A program made the translations under genes and the position numbers. A model generated the notes under the pieces. The model saw only the letters and a program-made list of their open reading frames with translations. It made no database searches and was not told where the DNA came from. From Siderastrea siderea (lineage: Eukaryota > Cnidaria > Anthozoa > Scleractinia > Rhizangiidae): a stretch of 64,000 nucleotides of DNA. The stretch is from positions 1-64,000 of the forward strand of contig OZ034970.1 in NCBI GenBank assembly GCA_964030785.1, read 5' to 3'. Shown in pieces: positions 44,666-55,821 of this stretch (position 1 is its first letter; every line of letters begins with the position of its first letter).

Positions 44666-47117
44666 TTAGAAACACTATCATTTGGTGCTATTTGTTCTCC
44701 AGTATTTTCCTTCAGTTTTGTCTGCAGAAGCCCTCGGAAGTGACAGTATTAATCTACACTGATGTCCTGTCAGTTGTGTACCTCAGTTCTTTGTTGCTGC
44801 GATTCAAATGTTCCACCAGGTGTCTTCAACCTGCCACCACTTCACCTGAAAAACAGAACCAAAATTAACAGTGCATTCATGGCACTGTTATCTAAGGTAC
44901 GTTGTTGTTTCTGTAATGGTTGCATAACAACCTTTTGGTTGAATTTGTACGTACTTAAATCTTGTTTATGTTGTATTTTAATTTACAGAACACTTTTTCA
45001 TGATTTGTCGACTACGATTCGCCTGTCAGTATTCGCCTATAACCACAGAACGTTGAAGGATACAGTACAGGTTATTCTGCTTCTGAATGAGTTATATTTT
45101 GGGTGGTTAGTATTTTTGATGTAAACTCATTCTATGCACATATTTCCGTGATTTTTTTCATGGCAAGTGAAATATAGCCGGCAATTCATGATTCTCAGGT
45201 CACGATTTGCCGATGCCGTCACAAAATAATGATGGGAATTTGTGCATTAAAGGAATTTACAGCTGAATTCATAGAGGAACCTTTCTTAGATATTAATTGT
45301 CACAAAGAACCAAAAAGATCTGCAAATTTTCTGACCAGTTTTGTGATTATCGGTGAATCATGACGGTTGAATCATACCTGGCGAATCAGGCTTAAAAAAC
45401 TCAGGTCTGCACTTAGCAGTGAAATCGGCAGCTCATTCATCAAAGTTGACACACCAAATGGACAAATTTTTTCACCTGTTGTTGTTGCTGTTTGTCTTTT
45501 TCTAAAATGCTTTCAACAGATGTTTAAGGACAATTTCTAATATCCTTTCAGCGGAAAAAATAAATCCTCGTACATGTACAAGGCCTTATATTTTTGCCAT
45601 CGAGTGTTCTGTTGCAATCCTGCGGTCCCTGTGGTTCAATAAAATGTGTAAGTCTTTCATATACTGTAGCAGCCGTATACACTTTTGCTACAGTGTCTCC
45701 AACAAAAAACAACAACTCACAGAATTGAATTCGCTTTAACACATGGAACCAGCTAATTCCAAAACGATGCGAGGAAAAGTCGCTTTGCAAAGCGTAGTAA
45801 CGTATAACAAAAGTATGGAGATGTTTAGCGATTGCGATTGCGACTTTTATTCAAATAACTGTGATGAAATCTGTGCGAATAAAGTCTTGATTTGAAACGT
45901 CTGCAGTTGACAAAACTGATGAACTGACAAACTGAACTACGAACTGACAATCAGTTCTTGCATTTAAATTATAATACCTTTTTTCTCCATTTTGCCAAAA
46001 AGGCTAACAGTCAGCGTGGAAGTTTATTAAGTTTATTTTATCAACTTTCCAAGAGGCAGGGCAGCCACAACAGCTTTCGCCAATTATTGCATGTGAAAAA
46101 TTTAAAACTATTACTGCCGATTTTATTGCAGTGTGTAGACTCAGGTTTTGCCAACATTGTTCGCCTGCTACGATTCTTACGTCATCATTGCACCATGATC
46201 ACACAATGGAGAAGGAAATTCGCACAGCAAACGATATTTTTCTGTAGCGTGGAGGCCCGAGGTTTTCGTCGCCGTAATGACTCGCCCTTTATAATTCACC
46301 CAGTTCACAGATCTTTTTCAAAATGAATGTTTATATTTCAGAAACTTGGAGAAATTACCTTCACTATTGAGGTGCCTGATCATAGACATAATTCGTCCAG
46401 CACACTGCAGTGAAATGAGCTCCAATCTAGGTGAGCCCAGACGAAACCGGTAAACCTGTGCCTAACTCTTTTGGAATAATGTCATGGATTCTTTTTCAAA
46501 CTACACACGTGAAGGTGAAGGAGACAGGACCCAACGAAGCAATCATCTAAATGACGACAAATTCTTTCTGCACAGCTAGTCAGCATGATGTTTAAGACCT
46601 CGGGATGCACTGATATGCTTGGTAACCTGTTCTAGCCTCCGAGATTGTAGGAAAAGTAAATTGAGAAAATGAACACGAAAAACAGCCTCTTTTCCCGATG
46701 TCGCGCTCCTTATTTTCGCGTTCTTTGCTAATTTACACACTGTCCTTTCCAGCTAAGAGCAATTCAAGAGCCTTGAACAGGCTAGATCTTTAAGGTTGCA
46801 TGCAGGGACTACATCGAGGAGGAAACGGAACTTTGTAGGAAGATAAAGCTGCGTAATCTCCAAAACGTCATCACTTCTTGTAAGCGAGGACCAAACAAGA
46901 ACGACAGTCACCGAGAGTCGCCGAGAGTTCAACCTCTTTGAGAGTAATCCTGCCAACTCTCATGTATTACGCTTGAGTCTCACGACTGCCGGTCGAAACA
47001 TTGATTTAACGCATACAGGCCAATTCTTAACGCCTGCCTCAGTCACTGAATCCGGACGATTATTTCCTTAGCCAAACAGCATTTAAAATTGATTCAATTT
47101 TGACAACAATAGTCGTA
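44666..47117. other. Unannotated region, no gene found
   Basis: Several frames of 60-120 codons (for example 44762-45124 and 45958-46326 on plus, 46753-46956 on minus) show no family signature. A ccgagagt phrase near 46907-46926 recurs near 47454, suggesting a further dispersed repeat. Nothing else was recognised. Confidence 0.35.
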
Positions 47118-47120
47118 TAA

Positions 47121-47340
47121 ATGACGCTAAACGTCGTCTTTGAATTCTCTAATTTACTGCGTCCCAACGCATCGTGGCTGACTTTGAAACCTTCAGTAGC
47201 CTTTCGACATCTTGAGCAACATACTGAGATCGTCGGAACATCCTTGGAAATTTTCGGTAAATGTTCGGAAATCGTTCCGAATATCTCCGTGAATCCGGAT
47301 AGTATCGAGACAAAATTCTAACGTATTTGACTCAGCAAAA
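47121..47340. repeat. Possible dispersed-repeat fragment
   Basis: This segment reads an open frame (for example SVAFRHLEQHTEIVGTSLEI) with a self-similar texture: cggaaca, tcggaaatcg, tccgaatatctccg, aatccgga. It looks element-derived rather than a host gene; class unknown. Confidence 0.25.
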
Positions 47341-47595
47341 GTTGACAGATATACAAAAACGCTCAAAAGTCAATGATAGCGCACGATAGGGCAGGCTTCG
47401 AGTTTCCACTGTTTTCCAATAAACACTGGAGCTTTGGACAGTGTACGACGATCACCGAGAGTGCAGGAGAGTTTCAGGCCAAACAAGAACAAGACTTTGA
47501 ATTCTCGACAACTCTCATTCCCGTTTAGTCCGGGCTTCACATAGCAACATGCATGTTAAACTTGGTAGCTGGAACAAACCCGCCATCCCATCCGC

Positions 47596-47979
47596 GATTG
47601 GGAGTGTTCCGATAGCATTGATCACAAATTCAACTATCGATAACAATCGCGATAGTTTCGTTAATTATCGATAGTTACGATGGTTTTCAAATGATGTCCT
47701 GTAGTCCTTTTTTCTTGATTGAAGAATGCCTCTCTTGTTCTGTGCTGTCCTTCTGTTCATTGTTTTATTATGTTAAATTTGTAATAAATACACAAAAACA
47801 GTTGTTTTATCAATTATTAATTTTCTCTCCAACTTTTTAAATCGTACAGGGTGACTGGAAGGGGCGCAAATGTATGACCAACTCTTTCTATAACAAAGAA
47901 GTAATTACATTGCTATAGTAATTTGACTATCGCAATACTATCGCGATAGGCAAAATGACGTCAATAGTCACCCCTATTG
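47596..47979. mobile_element. MITE-like element rich in TATCGATA/TATCGCGATA
   Basis: The left end (attgggagtgttccgatagca) and the complement of the right end (aataggggtgactattgacgtc) are loosely inverted. Dyads of the tatcgata/tcgcgata type cluster just inside both ends (actatcgataacaatcgcgatag at about 47633; gactatcgcaatactatcgcgatag at about 47926). Length is about 380 bp, with no coding capacity. Confidence 0.45.
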
Positions 47980-47982
47980 TTA

Positions 47983-48560
47983 ACGAAGAAAACAAACCCA
48001 CCATCGACCTAGAATGGGTCTACGATAAACTAAAGCAATTAACCAAGTCACTAACTGAATTAACTAAACTGGTATTATAAAAAAGAAAAAACAAACAAAC
48101 AAAGAGACCATCTACCTAAACTAGTTTTACACTGAACCAACAAAATGAACTTACTAACTAAACTAGTATAACTAACAAGGAAAACAAACAACCCATATTA
48201 CCAAACTGGTTTACACTAAATTTGACCATTTAACCATCTGGCTAACTGAACTGACTAAACTAGGATTAGTAACGAAGAAAACAAACACAATCTGCCTAAA
48301 CTAGTTTTACACTAAACTTACCTAACTGAAAAAATACACATGCTTAACTGGTATCACTAACGAAGAAAACAAACATACTATCTACCGAAACTAGTTTATT
48401 ACACCATGCTTAACTAATCACCTAATCTGACTAAACTGAACTAACTCACTAACGAAGAAAACAAACTGACCATCTACCTAAACTGAAATTACACTAAACG
48501 TGACCAACTAACTACCTGACTACCTAGCTAAAGAAGTTTTTCTAGTCACCTACTAATTAA
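47983..48560. repeat. Diverged tandem repeat, about six copies of about 95 bp
   Basis: The phrase taacgaagaaaacaaac followed by (c)catctacctaaactagtttt and acactaaac recurs from about 47983, 48069, 48176, 48272, 48360 and 48453. It is interspersed with ctaactgaactaac-type runs. Copies are eroded and of unequal length. Confidence 0.75.
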
Positions 48561-49000
48561 TCAACTCACTAATAACTAACTGACAAACTAAATTATATCA
48601 TTCGCTATTCTTTACTGCATAAAGTAAATTTTCAAGAGAAATCTCCTGAGAAACAGCTGAAACAGCTATCTTAAATAAATGTGTAATCCTAAATAAGTAC
48701 AGGGATTACAAGCGGAATTGGAAAAGCTGTATTTCTAAATACTGTAGCTGTCACCAATCAGTGCACACTTCCTTTGTCATTCGCCTGTTGAAAAAAAAGC
48801 GTGTGTTAATTCTTTCAAGATAAGGGCTACAAACCATGCTATCGTGCCACCTTATTAAGTAATTTTAGCCTGATTTCCATTAGCCTGCAGAACAGGCAGG
48901 TTGTTTGAAGTTGGTTTTGATTGTCTCTTAGGAACTTTGTACTAAAAGATTTCAATATAGTTGATGAAAGTAGCTCTTCGTCTCAGTAACAGTTTGTCAA
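48561..49000. other. Unannotated sequence before the gap
   Basis: No gene recognised in this sequence leading to the assembly gap. Confidence 0.35.
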
Positions 49001-49200
49001 NNNNNNNNNNNNNNNNNNNNNNNNNNNNNNNNNNNNNNNNNNNNNNNNNNNNNNNNNNNNNNNNNNNNNNNNNNNNNNNNNNNNNNNNNNNNNNNNNNNN
49101 NNNNNNNNNNNNNNNNNNNNNNNNNNNNNNNNNNNNNNNNNNNNNNNNNNNNNNNNNNNNNNNNNNNNNNNNNNNNNNNNNNNNNNNNNNNNNNNNNNNN
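49001..49200. other. Assembly gap (200 N)
   Basis: A run of 200 unknown bases, a round number and therefore probably a placeholder. It lies just 3' (minus sense) of the OTU exon, so further exons of that gene may be missing here. Confidence 1.
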
Positions 49201-49301
49201 CAAGGTTGCTAACCGTTATTGCGTTGTTTACACATGCACACATCGTGTGTTTGCTCACAAAAGTTTGAAAACTTAAATTTGCAGTGTCAAAGCAGCTTTA
49301 C

Positions 49302-49569
49302 CTGGTTTGGGTCGAAGGCTGACATAGTGATGCTCAAAAACATGCCCCAAAACAAGCCGCCCGCTGCAGTCAACAGCAGGTTCTGGGCTGATGGTGACAT
49401 CATGACGGTCAGACAGACTGCTGATCACGTGAATGGATGTTTTAAAGCAGTTTGCCGAAGCCTGAAAGACCACGTGATCAGCCCATGTGCCATCTGCCGC
49501 CATGTTCTTAAGGTAATCAGCCCAAGAAACACATCAATGCACGAAGTGGAACAGTTCCGTCCCATCCGA
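49302..49569 (-). CDS. OTU-type cysteine protease, second exon (contains TGA)
   Basis: OTU proteases are usually ubiquitin-cleaving cysteine peptidases. On the minus strand a pyrimidine-rich tract and ttgcag (acceptor at 49570-49571) lead in phase 0 to DGTELFHFVH, then TGA (49534-49536), then CVSWADYLKNMAADGTWADH and VVFQASANCF...IHVISS, ending in GHVFEHHYVSLRPKPG before a gtaaag donor (exon end about 49302). GTWADH and the GH-x-x-EHHYVSL block, which bears the catalytic His, are standard OTU C-terminal features. If the donor is not used, the frame runs on to a stop at 49273. The in-frame TGA replaces a residue in a loop; it means a pseudogene, a null allele or a base error. Identification is firm, functionality doubtful. 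Confidence 0.8.
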
Positions 49570-49635
49570 CTGCAAGAGAAGGAAATACCCCCCCCCCCAA
49601 AAAAAAAAATAACAAACAAATTGAGTTTGTTAGGA

Positions 49636-49910
49636 CCGATTAATGCAGTTCTTCATGTTAGACCACTGGGTAGGTAGAGAGCAAGCAGTCATTATTTATT
49701 TGTTCTTGAAAAACCTTGCTGAGAAACTCTCAAGAAAGGACGGGGAACCGTATGCCATAGTAATCACGTGGTTAAGAGCACGCTTGTCCTTCGAGATCTT
49801 GAGATCCGTCCACATGAGCGTTAGGGGCTCAAGAATACCTTTTCGTTATGCTAATGACTTTTTAGAAGATTTTCGTCTACATGTTAACGCTGCTGAAGTT
49901 TTTTTAACTA
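49636..49910 (+). pseudogene. Retroelement-derived C-terminal fragment
   Basis: The plus-strand frame reads LAEKLSRKDGEPYAIVITWL, then RARLSFEILRSVHMSVRGSR. This pattern (x-LA-x-K...GEPY...WLR-x-LSF-x-LRS...RGSR) resembles the tail found in many reverse-transcriptase-containing elements of marine invertebrates. A lead-in (HVRPLGRE) sits in a neighbouring frame. The fragment lies between the OTU exon and the Mutator-like element, within the OTU intron. No other element domains are present. Confidence 0.4.
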
Positions 49911-50105
49911 GTTATTTTAGAATTTCACTTCTAATGCACTTTTATCATGCATTTATGTTAGAGTTATTAGTGTTAACTATTGTTAAATTTTTATTTCAAA
50001 TATTACTGTAAACTATGTACACATTTTTTACTCTGAACTAAAGGGTTTTTTAATATTGTCATTATCTATCCTCGAGAATGGCAGAGGGCAAAGAACAGAG
50101 AAAGG

Positions 50106-51472
50106 TAACCTGCGATCAGGCCGAATTTTAGCATCGCTCTCATATTCTCTTACGTGGGTCGCTCGCTAAAATAGGGCCTGATACAATCTCTCACAAGAGT
50201 TCGTGTCGGCGGCCAAATTTTGGCCGCGGGAATCTCGCAATCTGATTGGCCCTTTAACAATAGAGCTGTCAACGGAAGTAAATTGTCTACGAGACTTGCT
50301 CACAATTTTCAATCCGACCGCCATGGCCAAGGAACAAGTCTGCCGAGGTAAACGTGTCGCTCAAAGATATTCTCGTCGTTCTAGGAGAATTGTCATCATT
50401 TCTTTCTCTCCTGAGAATGGCGTCCGGTTTGACGCAAGCTGTCTCTCACTCGGAGCAGAGAAGTACAGCAACAGTGAAGTATGTATCCTGTTTTATCGCA
50501 TCGTGTCTCCAAATTTTCATTTGAAGGCTTTCAGCTAGTATTGAAAATATAAGCAGAGTAGTGGTTGTTTCCGCGTTTTACGAAACAAAACGAACTGCAA
50601 GTATCTTTCGCCAAGAGTGATCAACAAGTCAACCGATAATTCCGTAAACTTAACGATAAGCTGATGTTTAGTGAGAGCCGCACTCAGCGAGATGCTGTAT
50701 TTATTTTTACCTAAGTAATAAAGACTTTCAGTTTATTCATTCAGTGTTACACTTGTAATAATGTCGTTTTAATGATCTCTGACATTGATATCAAAGGATC
50801 TGACTAGGCTTATAATAAATGTTCTTCGTTTTAAAATTCGCTGCTGTTTAGAGATGAAATTCGCTGGTAATCTCAAATATTTATCACTTCTGTAACTAAA
50901 TTAAATTACAAAACACTCGTTTGTTTATAAACGGTTTTATTGATATCTTTTTTCTAAAGAGTGAAACTGAAGGTATTTCTCTTAATTTCCGAAGGTATTT
51001 TACGCAGAAAATCGGTGACAAATGCGTAGAGAATATTTCCGGATACCACCTGAAATGAGAAAGGATTCAAACATGCAGCATATTTTGGTACATGACAACC
51101 TCGTCGTGTTCTGAATTTTCATTCAGTTTCAGCTCAGACAGAGCAACTATGTACAATACCGGAGCGCGTACCTTCAAGTTGTAAATTTGAACGCTAGTGC
51201 CAAGATTTATCGCAGCCTGTGATTTTCTTATTTTTGCCGACATTTGAGGACTTTTTGCGAATGCCATTACATACACATATTTGAAATTTGCATACCGAGG
51301 AGCGTGCAAGCAAAACAAATTTTGATTGGCCGTTTTGTTGAATGTCAATCAATCAAAAAAGTGGGCGGCAGACGTTCCGTAGAAGAATTGTATCAGGCTC
51401 TATTTTTCGTTTCGCCCTTCCTGCCGGAATGTTTCACCGAGCGAAACGAAAATAGAGCCTGATCGCAGGTTA
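50106..51472. mobile_element. Mutator-like non-autonomous element, 1367 bp
   Basis: Termini are TAACCTGCGATCAGGC at 50106 and its exact complement at 51457-51472, flanked by identical 9-bp direct repeats AGAGAAAGG (50097-50105 and 51473-51481). Each end contains a second inverted copy of the border phrase (gcctgatacaat) about 75 bp further in, with a hairpin-like linker. A 9-bp target duplication is characteristic of Mutator-like elements. The frame at 50203-50538 shows no transposase features, so the copy is non-autonomous. It sits inside the OTU gene intron. Confidence 0.88.
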
Positions 51473-51481
51473 AGAGAAAGG

Positions 51482-51861
51482 CGTTATCTGACTGGGATGC
51501 CGCAAGCCACAAGGAACGATGCAGCACGTTTTTCTCGTGCCCTCGTCTGTTCGTAGCGCTGTCTTTAGTTGAAGGAGAGGGTGAAGTAAAGACGTTGGGT
51601 ATCAGTACAGGAAAGAATAGACGTTTTCGCAACCCAACCTTTGAGAAATCGATCGCGAGTTCATGGTCTAATGTGGGCCAGAGGGTGGGGAATTTAAGAG
51701 AAAAAAGAAAAACATTCCTCAGTTTCAATGAGTTCTTCCTTTGAAGCTCCACTCTCAGCCATCTTGGCCGGTCTACATTTATTAAGAAGATATGCTGAGT
51801 AATCTACTTCTGGAATGATCCTGATATCACTTGATAGACGCTAATAGAAACACCAGCTTAC
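51482..51861. other. Intron remainder of the OTU gene
   Basis: Non-coding by inspection. A minus frame (to 51752) has no recognised domain. The intron begins at the donor at 51861. Confidence 0.4.
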
Positions 51862-52047
51862 CAGTGTAGGGTTGTCTTTGAGATACTGGACTATACCTTG
51901 CCTCAATTCTGCGTGAGAGATTTTAATTCCTTTGACGAAATTTAGTTGTTCCGAAAATGCGGGAAACATGCAATTTCCTGGTCCTTCATTGTTGGAAATA
52001 ATAAAGCCTTTGTCTATGGCAATCTTCTCCAACTCCACGGATAGGCT
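51862..52047 (-). CDS. OTU-type cysteine protease, catalytic-Cys exon
   Basis: The minus-strand frame reads ELEKIAIDKGFIISNNEGPG, then NCMFPAFSEQL and KGIKISHAELRQ...QYLKDNPTL, ending at cactg|gtaagc, a strong donor (GT at 51860-51861). GxGNCMF holds the OTU catalytic cysteine, and SHAELRQ...YLKDNP is the usual following helix. The phase-0 donor joins exactly to DGTELF of the exon at 49569, with nothing missing from the domain. No ATG begins the frame. A ctag acceptor at about 52048 suggests it is an internal exon whose 5' partner lies upstream, beyond the 97-bp repeat. The intron to the next exon is about 2.3 kb and carries a Mutator-like insert. Confidence 0.8.
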
Positions 52048-52239
52048 AGCGACTATGCGACTATGCCTGCATCGTGCTACATTTGTTGAAGTTCACGCAA
52101 AACTCGCTCAACTGAATCTATGAAAATCCAAATGGTATTTCAAAGTGACTCAGCTTTCAGATTAGTTGTTATACGCTGCAGACAAGCAAGCGAGCTAATT
52201 CCCAACACATAATAAAATACCGAACTTCATCATGTCAGA

Positions 52240-53131
52240 ACTTATCCGCACTGTCAGTATAAATCAATGGGCACTGGTTTCTCTGTGAAGTTGACTTAAG
52301 CTCATTATTTGGCCTGCAGACATAGTAGCTATGAGGAGGTGTTTTAAGATGACACCACAAATCCCTGGTAACTGGTTTCGTCTGTAAAGCTGACTTCTGT
52401 TCAACTCGGGTTACAGACATAGTAGCTATGAGGAGGTGTTTCAAGGTGATACCACAAATCCCTGGTAACTGGTTTCGTCTGTAAAGTTGACTTCTGTTCA
52501 ACTCGGGTTACAGACATAGTAGCTATGAGGAGGTGTTTCAAGATGACACCACAAATCCCTGGTAACTGGTTTCGTCTGTAAGGTTGACTTCTGTTCAACT
52601 CGGGTTACAGACATAGTAGCTATGAGGAGGTGTTTCAAGATGACACCACAAATCCCTGGTAACTGGTTTCGTCTGTAAGGTTGACTTCTGTTCAACTCGG
52701 GTTACAGACATAGTAGCTATGGGGAGGTGTTTCAAGATGACACCACAAATCCCTGGTAACTGGTTTCGTCTGTAAGGTTGACTTCTGTTCAACTCGGGTT
52801 ACAGACATAGTAGCTATGAGGAGGTGTTTCAAGGTGACACCACAAATCCCTGGTAACTGGTTTCGTCTGTAAGGTTGACTTCTGTTCAACTCGGGTTACA
52901 GACATAGTAGCTATGAGGAGGTGTTTCAAGGTGACACCACAAATCCCTGGTAACTGGTTTCGTCTGTAAAATTGACTTCTGTTCAACTCGGGTTACAGAC
53001 ATAGTAGCTATGAGGAGGTGTTTCAAGGTGACACCACAAATCCCTGGTAACTGGTTTCGTCTGTAAGGTTGACTTCTGTTCAACTCGGGTTACAGACATA
53101 GTAGCTATGAGGAGGTGTTTCAAGGTGACAC
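52240..53131. repeat. 97-bp tandem repeat, about nine copies
   Basis: The unit, seen as cagacatagtagctatgagg followed by aggtgtttcaag-gtgacacc, accacaaatccctggtaactg and ttcgtctgtaaggttgactt, repeats every 97 bp. The first copy (52240-52330) is diverged, the middle seven are nearly identical, and the last is cut at gtgacac. The 65-codon minus frames spaced 97 bp apart are artefacts of the repetition. Confidence 0.96.
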
Positions 53132-53203
53132 TACTGCCAGGGATTCAGTATTAGCCTTGTTTGTTCTTGCAGTCAAAACGATTCCACTGTGTTTATTAGG
53201 TTA
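53132..53203. other. Short spacer before the CAGT element
   Basis: Non-repetitive spacer ending in the TA target dinucleotide at 53202-53203. Confidence 0.4.
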
Positions 53204-55421
53204 CAGTATGTTGCCCAGTTTTCGTACGGGCCCAGTTTTCGTACAAAAAGAACTTTATTTGATTATTTTCGTCGGTCATTTAAATCTTCGTCAACCGAAG
53301 AATTCCAAAAGTAAAAGGAACATTTCAGCTATAAATTGCTGGTTTTGCCGGGCTTTTTGACGAAGAAGCAGGTCAGTGCGGACAATTTCTTTCGAGTTGA
53401 GTAAAAGTTTAGCGGCTAATATTTGCACTTTTCACTGCACAGTAAAGGTATTGTAGATGAACAAATAGCCCGTTTTGTTGGTAATTTTGCAAGGAACTTC
53501 ATGAGTTTTGGGCAGATGATAGATAAAAGATGAGAGTGAATGGAAAAACTTTCAACGCCAGCTTAAATTTAACTGCTCCTGAATTTTAGCGGTGAGAATC
53601 TTCGCATACATTTCGACTTACTGTGCCAGTTTTCGTACACTTAGCTGCGCCTTTCTAAAAACCTATTTTAAAATAAGTTAAAGAACTGAATTTTAAACTT
53701 TACTGTTCGAAAACTAATAAGTCGCAAGTGCAGCAAAGATTACACAACAATCCCTGAAAAGTACGATACACTACATGTATTTGTTGTGGTATAACAGCGA
53801 CACTTTACATCCAGGTCATGCAAAGGTCACGAATATTTAACAAACTTAATCCCACACAAACAATCTAAATCGTCAAATAATTAACTGAGGTAGATGTCTA
53901 TGCATAGAATGTTGACATACACCTTGAAATATCGTTAGTTTACCGGTTTTACCGATTTTTTTCACTCCGTTGCGATTCTAATAAATATTTACAAAAGTAG
54001 GTAAGAAAAGCAAGCGTGAGCGGAAACGGAAGCAAAGCGTTTGCTATTCTAAAGGCGTAAGCGGAAACGGAAGGAAAACGTCGAATCTTATACTGGCCTT
54101 GTAATACGCAGAATAGTAACCTGTCAACTACCTTTACCAAGGCAGTAAATGAAGTACGAGACAGTGGATTGAGCGTAGGAAAAGCCGCCCAAAAGTGAGG
54201 GACAAAAATCAACACTGCAGGATCGATTAAACATCCACCCCCCGAATAACCATTTGCTTTGTACACCAAACATTGGTCGCTAAGCTGATATTTATTCACA
54301 AATCGAAGAGAAAACACGATAAGCACTCAGCAGGGTGGCTGACACATCAGTTTGCGTCGAGCGTTTTCGTGGAGAAATGTTGTTTTGTCGATGTACGAAA
54401 ACTGGGCCAGGTGTACGAAGACTGGGCAACTTAGGAGTTTTGGGAAAAATAGCATAATTTTGAACATACGTCGATCAAGCGGCCAATCGTTTTATATATT
54501 AAAGGTAAGTAAATGGGCTATCTTTAAAAGAAATTTCAGAAATTTTCGTCTCACAGACGAAAAGATATACGGTGTTCTCCCTAGTTTTCAGGGTAACAGG
54601 TAGATGAGTTTTTTAGACCGGTAAAGCAGCTCTGTTGAAAATCCTTTTCTACCCTGGAGTTAAAGTGTCGTTATGAGACCCGAAACGTTGCCCGCACGAC
54701 ACTAGGCTCATACACGCTTCCAAACCATTGATGTTTGCGCTTCCTGTTACTGTATTAATGTACAGACAAACGTCGGGAAGAAAAAGCTTACAGGAACCTT
54801 AAAGACGTACAGAGAAATGCCAGTAGAAGATGAGACAAATTCCTTACAAAGGCACAAACGAAGACCTTCAAGAAGAAGACAATACTAACAACACGTTAGG
54901 AACAAACCTGAACAAACCAGTGCACGGATAAACCTAAAACGTCGAGAAGATAACACTAATATCTTACGACAATGCTAACAAAATCTTAATTAAGAATATA
55001 TGAACACACGGTCAAACGTCCAGAAGATAACAATGGTATTTTTCGAATGTTCTAACAAAAGGAGAAATGTCGACAGTCGGGAAGATGAGGGAAAAGTTGA
55101 GACTATTATCTAACAAACTTTGAAACGTCGAGATAATAAGACTTTGTCTACTATCGTACGAATGCATGGACGATGAAAAAAAGTTACACTAAGACGTGGT
55201 ACGTAGTACAACTGACATAAATCATTTCATAATTCAATCCGATAATAGATCCTTTCACAATCCAAAACTGTTGGATGTTTCTAATCCAGGCCCCAGTATG
55301 TGGTTCTAACCGGTAACAAGCGATGCTGCAGGCGGTAAATTTTACCGGTTACCGCCTGATAAGGAGAACACTGGATATAGCGATCACAAACTAAAATGTA
55401 CGAAAACTGGGCAACACACTG
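53204..55421. mobile_element. Pogo/Tc1-mariner-like element, 2218 bp, TA target
   Basis: Termini CAGTRTGTTGCCCAGTTTTC, continuing gtac, at 53204 and inverted at 55398-55421 differ at one base. A TA lies on both sides (53202-53203 and 55422-55423), as expected for Tc1/mariner/pogo insertion. The subterminal motif cccagttttcgtac also recurs at 53232, 53628 and, inverted, at about 54396 and 54412. No transposase catalytic frame was found in either strand, so it is non-autonomous. It also hosts at least one nested element. Confidence 0.8.
54566..55385. mobile_element. Possible nested element inside the CAGT element
   Basis: Inverted ends atatacggtgttctccctag (54566) and the complement of the right end atatccagtgttctccttat (to about 55385) are alike, each followed by an accggtaaa-type phrase. 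Between them lie degenerate acgtcgagaagataac-type repeats (54769-55130) and a cgaaacgttgcc phrase near 54690. The boundaries and class are uncertain. Confidence 0.4.
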
Positions 55422-55477
55422 TAGGGTTTACTAGAGAGGAAATAATATGTGTTTTCCTTTGTAATGATGCTTACCCT

Positions 55478-55585
55478 GATTAAATTGGATTCCACTTGTC
55501 ATCCGTGTAGTTTCAGCCTCTTCACACTGATTCAAATTGGAAGGAGTTTCTTCATGTCTTGTGTGTTTCTCTACAACTACATAAC
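55478..55585 (-). CDS. Repeated exon A of an unrecognised gene
   Basis: The minus strand has a cgttatgtag acceptor (about 55586), then a frame reading VVEKHTRHEETPSNLNQ, then CEEAETTRMTSGIQFNQ, then a gtaagc donor. Its length (about 35 codons) and the wording TTRMTSGIQFNQ closely parallel the exon at 55822-55935. This implies a gene with internally duplicated exons, transcribed leftward. The domain is not known to me; composition is polar and likely disordered. Confidence 0.5.
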
Positions 55586-55821
55586 GAAACATATTTAAGA
55601 AGCTCCCAATATAACGTCTTCAGACAATTCTTTTTGAACGTGCAGATCCACAGGACTAAGGGACACGTTTTTCTTAAACACTGCTAAGAACACCTATTAT
55701 GAATAACAGTTTATTACTATAACCCGTAAGGCTGTTTTGAACGTTAAAGCAATGTACGTAAGAGAACATAGTCTGTTACGGGGCTTGGATTCACTGGAGT
55801 TGCAGTTAATTTAAACGATTT

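Noticed and set aside
48961..49258. Frames running through the N gap
   Set aside because: They consist mostly of unknown bases.
49219..49677. 152-codon plus-strand frame
   Set aside because: It lies antisense to the OTU exon, whose domain match is far stronger.
52240..53131. CRISPR-like array at the 97-bp repeat
   Set aside because: Whole units are repeated without unique spacers, and the context is eukaryotic.
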